A DNA stretch of 42,222 nt, taken from an uncultured Granulicella sp. Lineage in GTDB: Bacteria; Acidobacteriota; Terriglobia; Terriglobales; Acidobacteriaceae. Both the position numbers and the translations under genes were made by a program. Numbering within the stretch: the stretch's first letter is position 1; each line of letters opens with the position of its first letter. Below, piece after piece: positions 17,587-25,354 of this stretch. The stretch lies in the NCBI GenBank assembly GCA_937873265.1, contig CALMVL010000322.1, forward strand, positions 1 to 42,222, read 5' to 3'. Below the pieces are notes generated by a model that searched no databases, had not been told where the DNA came from, and saw only the letters and a list, made by a program, of their open reading frames with translations.

Positions 17587-18530
17587 GCGCGGCTCTCCCT
17601 TGCCGTACCTTCGCCGAAGCTACCGGTGAGCCGGCCGACGTGTGTTTCGGGCGAGAGCTTCATGACCAGGCACTTCGCCGCGCCGCCGGCCTTGAGGAAC
17701 TCGTCGAGCGGCAGCTGCGTGACGCGGAATCCGCGGCCTCGCAGGTTGTCTTCGAGCTCGCGGCTGATGTGGTTCAGAACGAGCTCCTCGCCAAGAGTGA
17801 CAACGTTGCAGGCGAAACAGACTGCGTCGGCCTCGGCGACGGCGATGCGCTGCTCGGGAGGGTAGAACGCCTCAATCGCTCGCCGGGACTCGGGGCTGAA
17901 CGCCGGCGGATACCAGAGGATCGACCCATCCGCGAGCGGGGCGAAGCAGGTGTCGAGGTGGTAAAAGCGCCGGTCGATCAAATGAAGCCCGACCACCTCG
18001 ATGTCCCACAGCCGGCGAAGCGTGGCGTGGCTCGCGGCCGAGGTGCGGGTGCCGTACCCCACCCACAGGCGCGCGCCGTCGGCGGAAAAGAGCGCATCGC
18101 CCTCGCCCTCGAAGGGTGTCTGGCGCGGCAGCTCGACGACTTGGTATCCGGCGTCCTGGAACCAGCGGCGGAAGTGCGGCTCTTCGCCCTGACGCTCCGG
18201 GCAGAGAAAGCTGCTGAGGGCGACGACCCCATTGCGCGCCAGCCCTGCATTCGCGGTGAAGACCATATCCGGCGACCCCGTCACCGGATCGACCAGGTGC
18301 ACCGTCGTCAGCGCGCGCAGCCTGTCGTAAAGCCTCTGCCACTGCCCGAGCGCGCGCGCCTGCGACGACGCGCCGACGTTGCCGGCCATCCACGGGTTGA
18401 TGACATAGCTGACCGAGTAGAGCGTGGGAGCGCACATCAGCAGGGGACATCGCGCACTCGCTGCGGGCATAAGATCAAGCGGCGCGATCCCCGGCGCGGG
18501 AGCAGGATTGAGCGACGCGGGCGCGCTCAT
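17583..18530 (-). CDS. ArgZ/AgrE-type arginine dihydrolase (guanidino-modifying enzyme family)
   Basis: A 315-residue cytoplasmic enzyme of the amidinotransferase/arginine deiminase superfamily. From memory it matches the N-terminal catalytic domain of cyanobacterial ArgZ/AgrE, which hydrolyses arginine to ornithine, CO2 and two NH3. Shared stretches are [48 protein letters not shown] and [10 protein letters not shown]. With this start the likely catalytic residues are Asp88, Asn94, Glu141, His191 and Cys287. Unlike the roughly 700-residue cyanobacterial enzymes it lacks the C-terminal dehydrogenase-like half. The start has GGAGG seven bases upstream; frames further upstream lack this. Coupling to ornithine aminotransferase supports ornithine as product. 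A dimethylarginine hydrolase giving citrulline is the main alternative. Confidence 0.82.
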   Translation of the reverse strand: MSAPASLNPAPAPGIAPLDLMPAASARCPLLMCAPTLYSVSYVINPWMAGNVGASSQARALGQWQRLYDRLRALTTVHLVDPVTGSPDMVFTANAGLARNGVVALSSFLCPERQGEEPHFRRWFQDAGYQVVELPRQTPFEGEGDALFSADGARLWVGYGTRTSAASHATLRRLWDIEVVGLHLIDRRFYHLDTCFAPLADGSILWYPPAFSPESRRAIEAFYPPEQRIAVAEADAVCFACNVVTLGEELVLNHISRELEDNLRGRGFRVTQLPLDEFLKAGGAAKCLVMKLSPETHVGRLTGSFGEGTARESRA

Positions 18531-18603
18531 ACGGACACCTCCATCTACGAGGCGGAGCATGACAGGCGCGCAAACGGGCGTCAACAGGAATGATTATGCG
18601 GCC

Positions 18604-18654
18604 GCCATGCATACATATCCGCCACGCATACATATCCGCCATGCACACATATCA
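18604..18654. repeat. Three tandem 17-bp repeats upstream of the arginine operon
   Basis: Units GCCATGCATACATATCC (18604-18620), GCCACGCATACATATCC (18621-18637) and GCCATGCACACATATCA (18638-18654) differ by one to two bases each. The unit length is not a multiple of three and the block lies between divergent genes, so it is noncoding. It begins 74 bases upstream of the arginine-dihydrolase start and about 20 bases upstream of a possible -35 (TTGACG on the minus strand, 18579-18584). Its other edge lies 126 bases before the TIM-barrel gene. Regularly spaced sites for an activator or repressor are a reasonable guess. Confidence 0.85.
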
Positions 18655-18780
18655 GGAGAGAATCGTCGCCGCGGGCAATCGATTCCTGGAGCTTTTCCAG
18701 GCGGCCGGCCTACCTCAGAGGTCGCACCCAGGACTTGTCGCACGCAGGGGACTTATAGTGGAGCGAACGAGAGGTGCCCG

Positions 18781-19716
18781 ATGAAGCGCAGAACTTTTCT
18801 CGGCATAGCGTCTGCGGCTGCGGTGTCCCATGTCCTGTCACCGGGCCCTGCCCACGCCGCGGCGCAGGCGCGAACACCCAGGCCGATGGAGTTGGGGCTC
18901 CTGATCGTCCCGTTCGGCGCGCCCGAGGAACACTTCCGACGGGTGCAGGAGCTTGGCTTTCGCAACTGCTTCCTTTCGCTCGACGGCTACATCGACGGCT
19001 TCACGCCGGAGCTGGCGCGCCAGTTTCGCGACCTCCTGCAGACGTACTCCCTGACCGCGACGACGGTGGAGGTGGTGGGACCGGGCACGCGCGAGTGGAA
19101 CTTCACACGCGGCCCCGCGACGATCGGTCTGGTGCCGCCGGCCACTCGAAAGGCGCGTGCCGATGCGCTCTATCAGGCGTCCGACTTCGCCAAACAGATT
19201 GGGACGTCGCAGGTACAGACGCACTGCGGCTTCATTCCGGAAGATCCGGCGGACCCACTGTACGCAGGGTCGGTCGAAGCCATTCGCGATGTGGCGCGGC
19301 ATTGCCAGGCAAACGGCCAGGAGTTTCTGATGGAGACCGGGCAGGAAACGCCGACGACCATGGCCCGCGCGATCCGCGATGTCGCGATGCCCAACGTCGG
19401 CGTGGGCCTCGATACAGCCAACCTGATCCTCTACGGCAAGGCAAATCCCGTCGACGCGATCGACATTCTGGGGCCGCACATCCGCAGCGTCCATGCCAAG
19501 GACGGACGCTGGCCGACCAATCCGAATGAGCTGGGGCAGGAGGTGTTGATCGGACAGGGCCTGGTCGACTTTCGCGCCGTCCTGACCAAGCTCCAGCACC
19601 TCCACTACCCGGGCGTGATTACGATTGAACGGGAAACCAACGGTCCGCAGCAAATCGCCGATGTGCGCGAGGAGAAGGCGTACCTCGAACGCATCCTCGC
19701 GAACCTGCCGGGCTGA
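18781..19716 (+). CDS. Tat-exported sugar isomerase/epimerase-like TIM barrel (AP endonuclease 2 family)
   Basis: A 311-residue protein with a Tat-like signal (MKRRTFLGIASAAAVSHVL, 1-19) and a xylose-isomerase-like TIM barrel. Metal ligands expected for the fold are visible: Glu185 (LMETGQE), Asp211 (GVGLDTANL), His238 (SVHAKDG) and Glu283 (ITIERE). Family members are hydroxypyruvate isomerases, sugar epimerases and lyases acting on 3-keto-glycosides. The start has GAGAGGTG just upstream; a TATAGT hexamer lies at 18754-18759. It is followed after 42 bases by a Tat-exported Gfo/Idh/MocA oxidoreductase, which suggests the two act in series outside the cytoplasm on an oxidised sugar. The exact reaction is not determined by sequence. 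Confidence 0.87.
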   Translation: MKRRTFLGIASAAAVSHVLSPGPAHAAAQARTPRPMELGLLIVPFGAPEEHFRRVQELGFRNCFLSLDGYIDGFTPELARQFRDLLQTYSLTATTVEVVGPGTREWNFTRGPATIGLVPPATRKARADALYQASDFAKQIGTSQVQTHCGFIPEDPADPLYAGSVEAIRDVARHCQANGQEFLMETGQETPTTMARAIRDVAMPNVGVGLDTANLILYGKANPVDAIDILGPHIRSVHAKDGRWPTNPNELGQEVLIGQGLVDFRAVLTKLQHLHYPGVITIERETNGPQQIADVREEKAYLERILANLPG

Positions 19717-19758
19717 AGGGGCGCTCACAAAGACATCTGCGGCAGGGAATGAGGCTCG

Positions 19759-21063
19759 ATGCAACGTCGTGAATTTCTCAAAGTTGGCGCTCGGACCGCA
19801 TCCGGGCTGCTTCTGCTCAAACCAAGCACGGCCTTCGGGTACGCCGCCAACTCCGCCGTGCGCATCGGTCTGCTCGGCTGCGGAAACCGCGGAACAGCCG
19901 TCGCGACGTCGTTCAGCCGAAGCACGTCGGCGCAGGTGGTCGCGCTGGCAGACCTCTTCCCGGATCAGCTGGCCGCCGGCCAGAAACACTTCAACGAACT
20001 GAACGCCGGTCTGGGTCGTGCGCCCGTGGACGCCGCGCGGATGTTTCGCGGGCCGCACGCGTTTGAGCAGATCACCGCCTCGCCGGATGTGGATCTGATC
20101 CAGATCTCCACGCCGCCGTTCTTTCATGTGCAGCACCTGGCGGCAGCGGTGGATGCGGGCAAACATGTCTACTGCGAAAAGCCCGTAGGGGTGGATGTGG
20201 CGCAGGCCCGGCAGGCGCTCGCGATCGCCAGGCGCGTGCGTCCGACGCAGAGTGTGGACGTGGGCTTCCAGTGCCGAAGCGCGCCGCCGATCGCCGCCGC
20301 CGCGACCCGGGTGCAGTCGGGTGCTCTGGGAAAGATCGTGTCCGTTGCGGCGAACTACAACGCTCCGGCGTCGCTCGAGAAGGTGCGCCCCGGAGAGAGC
20401 GCGGACGAGTACCGGCTGCGCAACTGGCTGTGGGACCGGGCGCTCTCGGGCGACATCCTGGTGGAGCAGAACATCCACATCATCGACCTCGCCAACTGGA
20501 TGCTCGGCGCGCATCCAGTGAAGGCGGAAACGACCGGCGGCCGCAGTGTGCTCACCCACGCCGGAAATTGCTGGGATAACTACGAGGTCGACTTCACCTA
20601 TCCCGATCCGAGCGGCGGAAACGGAGCGCACCTTTTGTTCTCCTCCACGCAGTTCGGCGCGTGGGGCGGCTTCGACGCCGGTCTGCGGCTCTACGGCAGT
20701 TCGGGACAAGCCACGATCGGCTACTCGGGGCCGGTGCAGATTCTGGGAACCCAGCCATGGACGTGGCAGGATCCGGACGAAGCGGCGGCAACGGCGAAGC
20801 CGATCTCCGGTCTGGGAAAGTTCGCGGCGAACGGCAGCTTTTCCGACAATCTGGCGTTTGCGGACCGCGACAAGGAGCGCGGCTTCCTCGACAGCATCAC
20901 GTCGGGCAAGCCGCATAACCAGATTGCCGCCGGCGTCGAAACGGCGCTCAGCTGCATGCTCGGGCGCATGGCGGGTTATGAGAAGCGGCCCGTGACCTGG
21001 GACGAACTGCTGGCGCATGGCGAAACATACACGCTCGGCATGAGTCTCGAGCAGTTCGCCTAA
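19759..21063 (+). CDS. Tat-exported Gfo/Idh/MocA family oxidoreductase
   Basis: A 434-residue NAD(P)-dependent dehydrogenase with a Tat signal (MQRREFLKVGARTASGLLLL). The nucleotide-binding Rossmann motif GLLGCGNRG is at 37-45, and the family's EKPVGVD, with the catalytic-region Lys141, is near 140. The alpha/beta C-terminal domain typical of the family follows, with a conserved aromatic-rich segment. Exported members usually carry tightly bound NAD(P), as in glucose-fructose oxidoreductase, and redox-cycle or oxidise glycosides. GAATGAGG lies close to the ATG. It sits 42 bases downstream of the TIM-barrel gene, almost certainly in one transcript. Substrate unknown; C3 oxidation of a glycoside is an inference from the pairing. 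Confidence 0.9.
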   Translation: MQRREFLKVGARTASGLLLLKPSTAFGYAANSAVRIGLLGCGNRGTAVATSFSRSTSAQVVALADLFPDQLAAGQKHFNELNAGLGRAPVDAARMFRGPHAFEQITASPDVDLIQISTPPFFHVQHLAAAVDAGKHVYCEKPVGVDVAQARQALAIARRVRPTQSVDVGFQCRSAPPIAAAATRVQSGALGKIVSVAANYNAPASLEKVRPGESADEYRLRNWLWDRALSGDILVEQNIHIIDLANWMLGAHPVKAETTGGRSVLTHAGNCWDNYEVDFTYPDPSGGNGAHLLFSSTQFGAWGGFDAGLRLYGSSGQATIGYSGPVQILGTQPWTWQDPDEAAATAKPISGLGKFAANGSFSDNLAFADRDKERGFLDSITSGKPHNQIAAGVETALSCMLGRMAGYEKRPVTWDELLAHGETYTLGMSLEQFA

Positions 21064-21323
21064 GCGGTGTCGAGTCGGGCTCTTGTCGGCAGCAGCGACA
21101 ATCGCGGAAAAGCACCCGCGTGTGTCGGCTACCGAACTCGTCGAGTACTCACGTTTATGACAGTGATTTCGAACCGTTTCGGCTAACCGTATTTGCAGTG
21201 CCAGCGAATACAGAGCAGAATGATTGCGACAGCAAACGTCGGCTCCTGGACACGTGTCGGTCTCGCGGATCTCCGCTGATCTGCCCTCCGCTCTGCAGCA
21301 TGGTCATCGAGGTGGCCTCCTTC

Positions 21324-22988
21324 ATGCAACGCCGCGACCTCATCCGGCTCTCCCCGCTCGCGCTCGCCTCCGCTGTTGGTCACGTGGCTCTTGCCCAAAC
21401 CTCGACGCCCGGTGCTGGTTCCGACATCACCGGCCTCTTCAACGTTCGCAGCTACGGCGCTTTGGGCGACGGCAAGACTGTCGACACGCCGGCGATCAAC
21501 AGGGCTGTTGCAGCCGTCGCCGCCGCCGGTGGTGGAACGCTGTTCTTTCCTGCCGGAACGTATCTCTGCTTCACCATTCACCTTCGGAGCCACGTTGATC
21601 TTTACCTCGCGCATGGCTGCACCATCTTGGCGGCTGACTCGCCCAAGCCTGGCGAGGCCACCGGCTACAACGGTGGCGTCTACGATCCAGCCGGACCTCC
21701 GCAAGCGTGGGAACAGTACCAGGACTACGGGCATAACCACTGGGCGAACTCGCTGTTTTACGGTGAAAACATCTCTGACTTTTCCGTGATTGGGCCGGGC
21801 CTGATCCACGGCAAGGGACTCTCCCACGGTGCCGGTGGAACGCGCGGCGTGTACGCATCGTTTGTCGCCGAGCAGCCCGGGGTCGGGAACAAGGCGGTCG
21901 CGCTCAAGAACTGCCGCAATGTGCTGCTGCGGGATTTCTCGGTTCTCAAGGGCGGTCACTTCGCTCTGCTGGCCACGGGCGTCGATAACCTCACGCTGGA
22001 CAACCTGCTCGTCGACACGGACCGAGACGGCTTCGACATCGATTGCTGCCGAAACGTACGCGTTTCTAACTGCACGGTCAACTCGCCGTGGGACGACGCG
22101 ATCTGTCCAAAGTCGAGCTACGCCCTTGGGTATGCGCGTTCGACAGACAACCTAACCATCACCAATTGCTATGTGACCGGTACCTATGAGCTTGGTAGCG
22201 TCATTGACGGCACCTGGAAGAAGTTCCCTGAAACCGAGCGGGTTCCGCATAACGGCCGCATTAAGTGCGGCACGGAGTCGAATGGCGGATTTCGGAATAT
22301 CGCTATTTCGAACTGCGTGTGCGAGGGCTCGAAAGGGATCGCGCTTGAGACCGCGGATGGTGCGCTCGTGGAAGATATCGCTATCTCGAATATCACCCTG
22401 CGCGACACGTTCGACGCGCCGCTGTTTCTGCGGCTGAACCGCCGTAACCGCGGACCGAAGGAGACGATGCGGCCCGGAACGCTACGTCGTGTGCTGATCT
22501 CGAACATCGCAAGCTATAACTCGGCTGCCTCGACGTCGTCGATTTTTTCCGGGATACCGTCAAACCTTATCCAGGATGTGAAGCTGAACAACTGCTTCTT
22601 CGGACATCGAGGTTTGCCAACGCAAGCTGTCTCGGAGTATCAGTCCAAGCCTATGCCCGACTGGCGAACCATCGAAGTGCCGGAACTGGAAGACGGATAT
22701 CCGGAGTTACAGCGTTTTGGACCGACGCCCACCGGCGGCTTCTTCCTTCGACACCTCAAGCATCTAGAGATGGCGCACGTCGAGATCGCGGCCGCCAACG
22801 CTGATCCGCGTCCGGCCTTCTGGCTGGATGATGTGCATCGCGCTGACTTCTTTGCGATCTCCGTGCAGCGGCCAAACGACGTGACGGAGCCCAACTTCGC
22901 CCTGCGAAACGTAACCGATCTGCGCATTTTCTGGTCGCGCGCGGCGAAGGACACGACGCTGGCGACCGCAGGCGCACAGACGATCTAA
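21324..22988 (+). CDS. Secreted GH28-like pectinase (right-handed beta helix)
   Basis: A 554-residue exported right-handed beta helix. The signal peptide is MQRRDLIRLSPLALASAVGHVALAQ (residues 1-25). After it comes the pectate-lyase-like start FNVRSYGALGDGKTVDTPAINRA compressed at 39-60. The catalytic region of GH28 polygalacturonases/rhamnogalacturonases is recognisable: DTDRDGFDID (231-240), DDAICPKS (257-264) and RIK (312-314). The usual GHG motif after the DD pair is not evident; the region reads TYELGSVIDGTWK. The start is chosen at the signal peptide, with GAGGTGG upstream; an ATG at 21300 would add eight residues. It lies in a run of plus-strand carbohydrate genes. Pectic or rhamnogalacturonan substrate is likely, but the precise bond cut is uncertain. 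Confidence 0.87.
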   Translation: MQRRDLIRLSPLALASAVGHVALAQTSTPGAGSDITGLFNVRSYGALGDGKTVDTPAINRAVAAVAAAGGGTLFFPAGTYLCFTIHLRSHVDLYLAHGCTILAADSPKPGEATGYNGGVYDPAGPPQAWEQYQDYGHNHWANSLFYGENISDFSVIGPGLIHGKGLSHGAGGTRGVYASFVAEQPGVGNKAVALKNCRNVLLRDFSVLKGGHFALLATGVDNLTLDNLLVDTDRDGFDIDCCRNVRVSNCTVNSPWDDAICPKSSYALGYARSTDNLTITNCYVTGTYELGSVIDGTWKKFPETERVPHNGRIKCGTESNGGFRNIAISNCVCEGSKGIALETADGALVEDIAISNITLRDTFDAPLFLRLNRRNRGPKETMRPGTLRRVLISNIASYNSAASTSSIFSGIPSNLIQDVKLNNCFFGHRGLPTQAVSEYQSKPMPDWRTIEVPELEDGYPELQRFGPTPTGGFFLRHLKHLEMAHVEIAAANADPRPAFWLDDVHRADFFAISVQRPNDVTEPNFALRNVTDLRIFWSRAAKDTTLATAGAQTI

Positions 22989-23001
22989 GAAGGAGTGTCT
23001 G

Positions 23002-23328
23002 GTGCGCCGGTTGACGACACGAACTGTATGGGACATTCGGAGACGGACATCCCGGACCTATACTGGTGCGGCGTTCCCCATCGGTTCCCGTCTGGCCAAC
23101 GGCAGGACGATCCTCTGCTCCCGCGCAGAAGGAACAAGGCACCGCAGCCGGTGGAGATTGCTCGAGACAAAGAAAGTCGTCTGGGTACTTCAGAACTGGC
23201 AGGACCTCAGCCCCGCGACAGCGGTTCCAGGGTGCTCGATGAACCGGCCGTCCTGCTCACCGGGGCGACTCCCTGCACCAGCAATTCGTTCAACGAAGTC
23301 GAGCTTCCGCACGGAAGGAGCAGCATGA
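23002..23328 (+). CDS. Uncertain 108-residue ORF between GH28 and GH2 genes
   Basis: A GTG-started frame with a near-ideal ribosome site: AAGGAG at 22990-22995, six bases before GTG and just after the GH28 stop. It ends in an ATGA overlap with the start of the GH2 gene, the arrangement expected of a translationally coupled operon gene. The predicted protein is rich in Arg, Ser and Thr, has no signal peptide or domain I recognise, and its codon choice is less biased than its neighbours. It is either an unusual small gene, a decayed one, or a leader frame whose translation carries ribosomes to the GH2 start. Otherwise the 336-bp gap is empty. Confidence 0.3.
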   Translation: MRRLTTRTVWDIRRRTSRTYTGAAFPIGSRLANGRTILCSRAEGTRHRSRWRLLETKKVVWVLQNWQDLSPATAVPGCSMNRPSCSPGRLPAPAIRSTKSSFRTEGAA

Positions 23329-25217
23329 CGGATCTGCCGGACCACTCCATCGAGCTACGTTCGTTCCGCCGCATCATGATTGGGGTTGCGCTGGTCTGCG
23401 TGGGACTGCTGGCTCCAGCAGTCGGACAGAAGCAGTTCCAGACCCTGCTCGTGGGGGTCGACCGCCGATCCGTTACCAGTCTCGACGGCGACTGGCATTA
23501 CCTGGTGGATCAGGCTCCAGCCCGGGATCTCTACACCAGCACCGGCGCCATCAACGACCGCGGCTACGCCATGAATACGCACCCGAACATCGTGAGCGGA
23601 CCCCATAACGAGGAGTATGACTTTGCGACCGCTCCCACCCTGAAGGTGCCGGGCGACTGGAACACCCAGGTTCCGCAACTCTTCAACTACGAGGGCGTGC
23701 TCTGGTACCAGCGAGATTTCGCTGCCCAGCCAAGGCCAGGCACGCGCACCTTCCTCCACATCGGTGCGGCGAACTACCGCTCGCACATCTGGGTCAACCA
23801 GAAGCGCGTCTGTGATCACGAAGGCGGATTTACGCCGTTCGATTGCGAGGTGACCGCGGTTCTTCATCCCGGCTCCAATTTCGTTGTCATTGCCGTTGAT
23901 GCGACTCGTCTCGTGGACGGTATCCCTTCGGTCGGGTACGACTGGTTCAACTACGGCGGCCTTACGCGCGATGTTTCTCTCGTCACCGTGCCCGAAAAGT
24001 TTATCGATGACTATGACGTGCACTTGGCCCATGGCTCCGCCTGGCAAGCCGGCAACACAGATCTGACCGGATATATCCATGTGCTGGATGCCCCGGCAGG
24101 AACGCCCGTGACGCTCGACATTCCGGAAGCCGGCGTTCATGCCAGTCTGAAAACCGAAGCCGATGGGCGAGCTCCCTTCAACGTAAAGGCTGGCAGTCTG
24201 ACCCTGTGGTCTCCAGAGACTCCCAAGCTCTACAACGTCACCCTCGCGACCGGCTCGGGCGACCAGATGGACAAGATCACGGAAGAGATCGGCTTCCGCG
24301 ACATCCGCGTCGACGGCACCCGCATCCTGCTCAATGGGAAGGCCGTGTTCCTGAACGGCATCAACGTCCACGCGGAGGCTCCCCTTCGCGGCGGCCGGGC
24401 CAACAACGACCAGGACGTCGCCACGATCTTCAGCTATCTCAAAGATCTTCACGCCAACTTCGTTCGCCTCTGCCACTATCCGCACGACGAACGCATGACC
24501 CGCGCCGCCGACCGAAATGGCATCATGGTCTGGTCGGAAATTCCCAACTGGCAACGCATCTCGTTCGACAAACCCGAGGTCTACGCGAAGGAGATCGTGG
24601 TGTTGAATGAGATGATCCGCCGCGACCGCAACAAGGCCTCCGTCATCCTTTGGTCCATCTCGAACGAGACCGAAAATACTCCAACACGCACCACGTTCCT
24701 GACGAACCTAGCCAATGAAGCCCGACGGCTCGACTCCACCCGTCCCATCACCTCCGCTCTCAACTCAGAGCACATCGCCGGCGGCACCGCTACCCTGGAC
24801 GATCCCTTGACCAACGCGCTCGATGTTGTCGGGGTGAATGAATACCTCGGCTGGTACGGCGGTGTTCCCGAAGACGCCGACACGATGCGGTGGGTCCTCC
24901 CTAACAAACCGATTATCGTGAGTGAATTCGGTGCAGAGGCCAAGTTCGGCAATCATGGGCCGGACAGCCAGCGCTGGACCGAGGAGCAGCAGGCCAATCT
25001 CTACAAGCATCAGCTGATCATGTTCAGCAAAATTCCCCAGCTTCGCGGCATCACTCCCTGGATCCTCATGGACTTCCGCTCAACTACCCGAAACATCCCC
25101 AAGCTCCAGGACGGCTATAACCGTAAAGGCCTGATCTCTGAAGATGGACAGAAGAAGCAAGCATTTTTGATCCTGCAAGAAGCGTACAAAAACAACACGG
25201 TGGGTAAGCCAGAATAG
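23325..25217 (+). CDS. Secreted GH2 family glycoside hydrolase (beta-glucuronidase/galactosidase-like)
   Basis: A 630-residue exported enzyme. The N-terminus has a basic stretch then a hydrophobic helix (FRRIMIGVALVCVGLLAPAV, about 14-33). The sugar-binding jelly-roll (about 45-215), an Ig-like domain (about 215-315) and the TIM barrel (about 320-610) follow. The acid/base is Glu448 in WSISNETEN and the nucleophile Glu534 in IIVSEFGAE. LNGINVHAEAPLRGG and LHANFVRLCHYPHDE are typical of the barrel in beta-glucuronidase-like members. AAGGAG lies five bases before the ATG. It follows GH28 in a pectin/hemicellulose-type locus, so a beta-linked galactose or uronic-acid side chain is a likely target. 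The exact specificity is not given by sequence. Confidence 0.92.
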   Translation: MTDLPDHSIELRSFRRIMIGVALVCVGLLAPAVGQKQFQTLLVGVDRRSVTSLDGDWHYLVDQAPARDLYTSTGAINDRGYAMNTHPNIVSGPHNEEYDFATAPTLKVPGDWNTQVPQLFNYEGVLWYQRDFAAQPRPGTRTFLHIGAANYRSHIWVNQKRVCDHEGGFTPFDCEVTAVLHPGSNFVVIAVDATRLVDGIPSVGYDWFNYGGLTRDVSLVTVPEKFIDDYDVHLAHGSAWQAGNTDLTGYIHVLDAPAGTPVTLDIPEAGVHASLKTEADGRAPFNVKAGSLTLWSPETPKLYNVTLATGSGDQMDKITEEIGFRDIRVDGTRILLNGKAVFLNGINVHAEAPLRGGRANNDQDVATIFSYLKDLHANFVRLCHYPHDERMTRAADRNGIMVWSEIPNWQRISFDKPEVYAKEIVVLNEMIRRDRNKASVILWSISNETENTPTRTTFLTNLANEARRLDSTRPITSALNSEHIAGGTATLDDPLTNALDVVGVNEYLGWYGGVPEDADTMRWVLPNKPIIVSEFGAEAKFGNHGPDSQRWTEEQQANLYKHQLIMFSKIPQLRGITPWILMDFRSTTRNIPKLQDGYNRKGLISEDGQKKQAFLILQEAYKNNTVGKPE

Positions 25218-25354
25218 GCAGAACGAGATGTTCCGCAACGATAAGCTGCCGCGGCCTCCAACGATCACAAAGAAGCCAGGCAGGCGCTTTCGCCGGAACC
25301 TGCACGGGTGCTCGTTGCCAACCTACATCGGTTGCCGGAGGCTTTGAACAAAGT

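Noticed and set aside
18604-18654. 17-bp repeats as a CRISPR array.
   Set aside because: The units are contiguous, without spacers, and no cas gene is present.
21169-21181. The 13-mer TCGAACCGTTTCG before GH28 recurs in reverse complement at 27234-27246.
   Set aside because: Several chance 13-base matches are expected in a window of this size, and the second copy sits between gene ends, not at a promoter.
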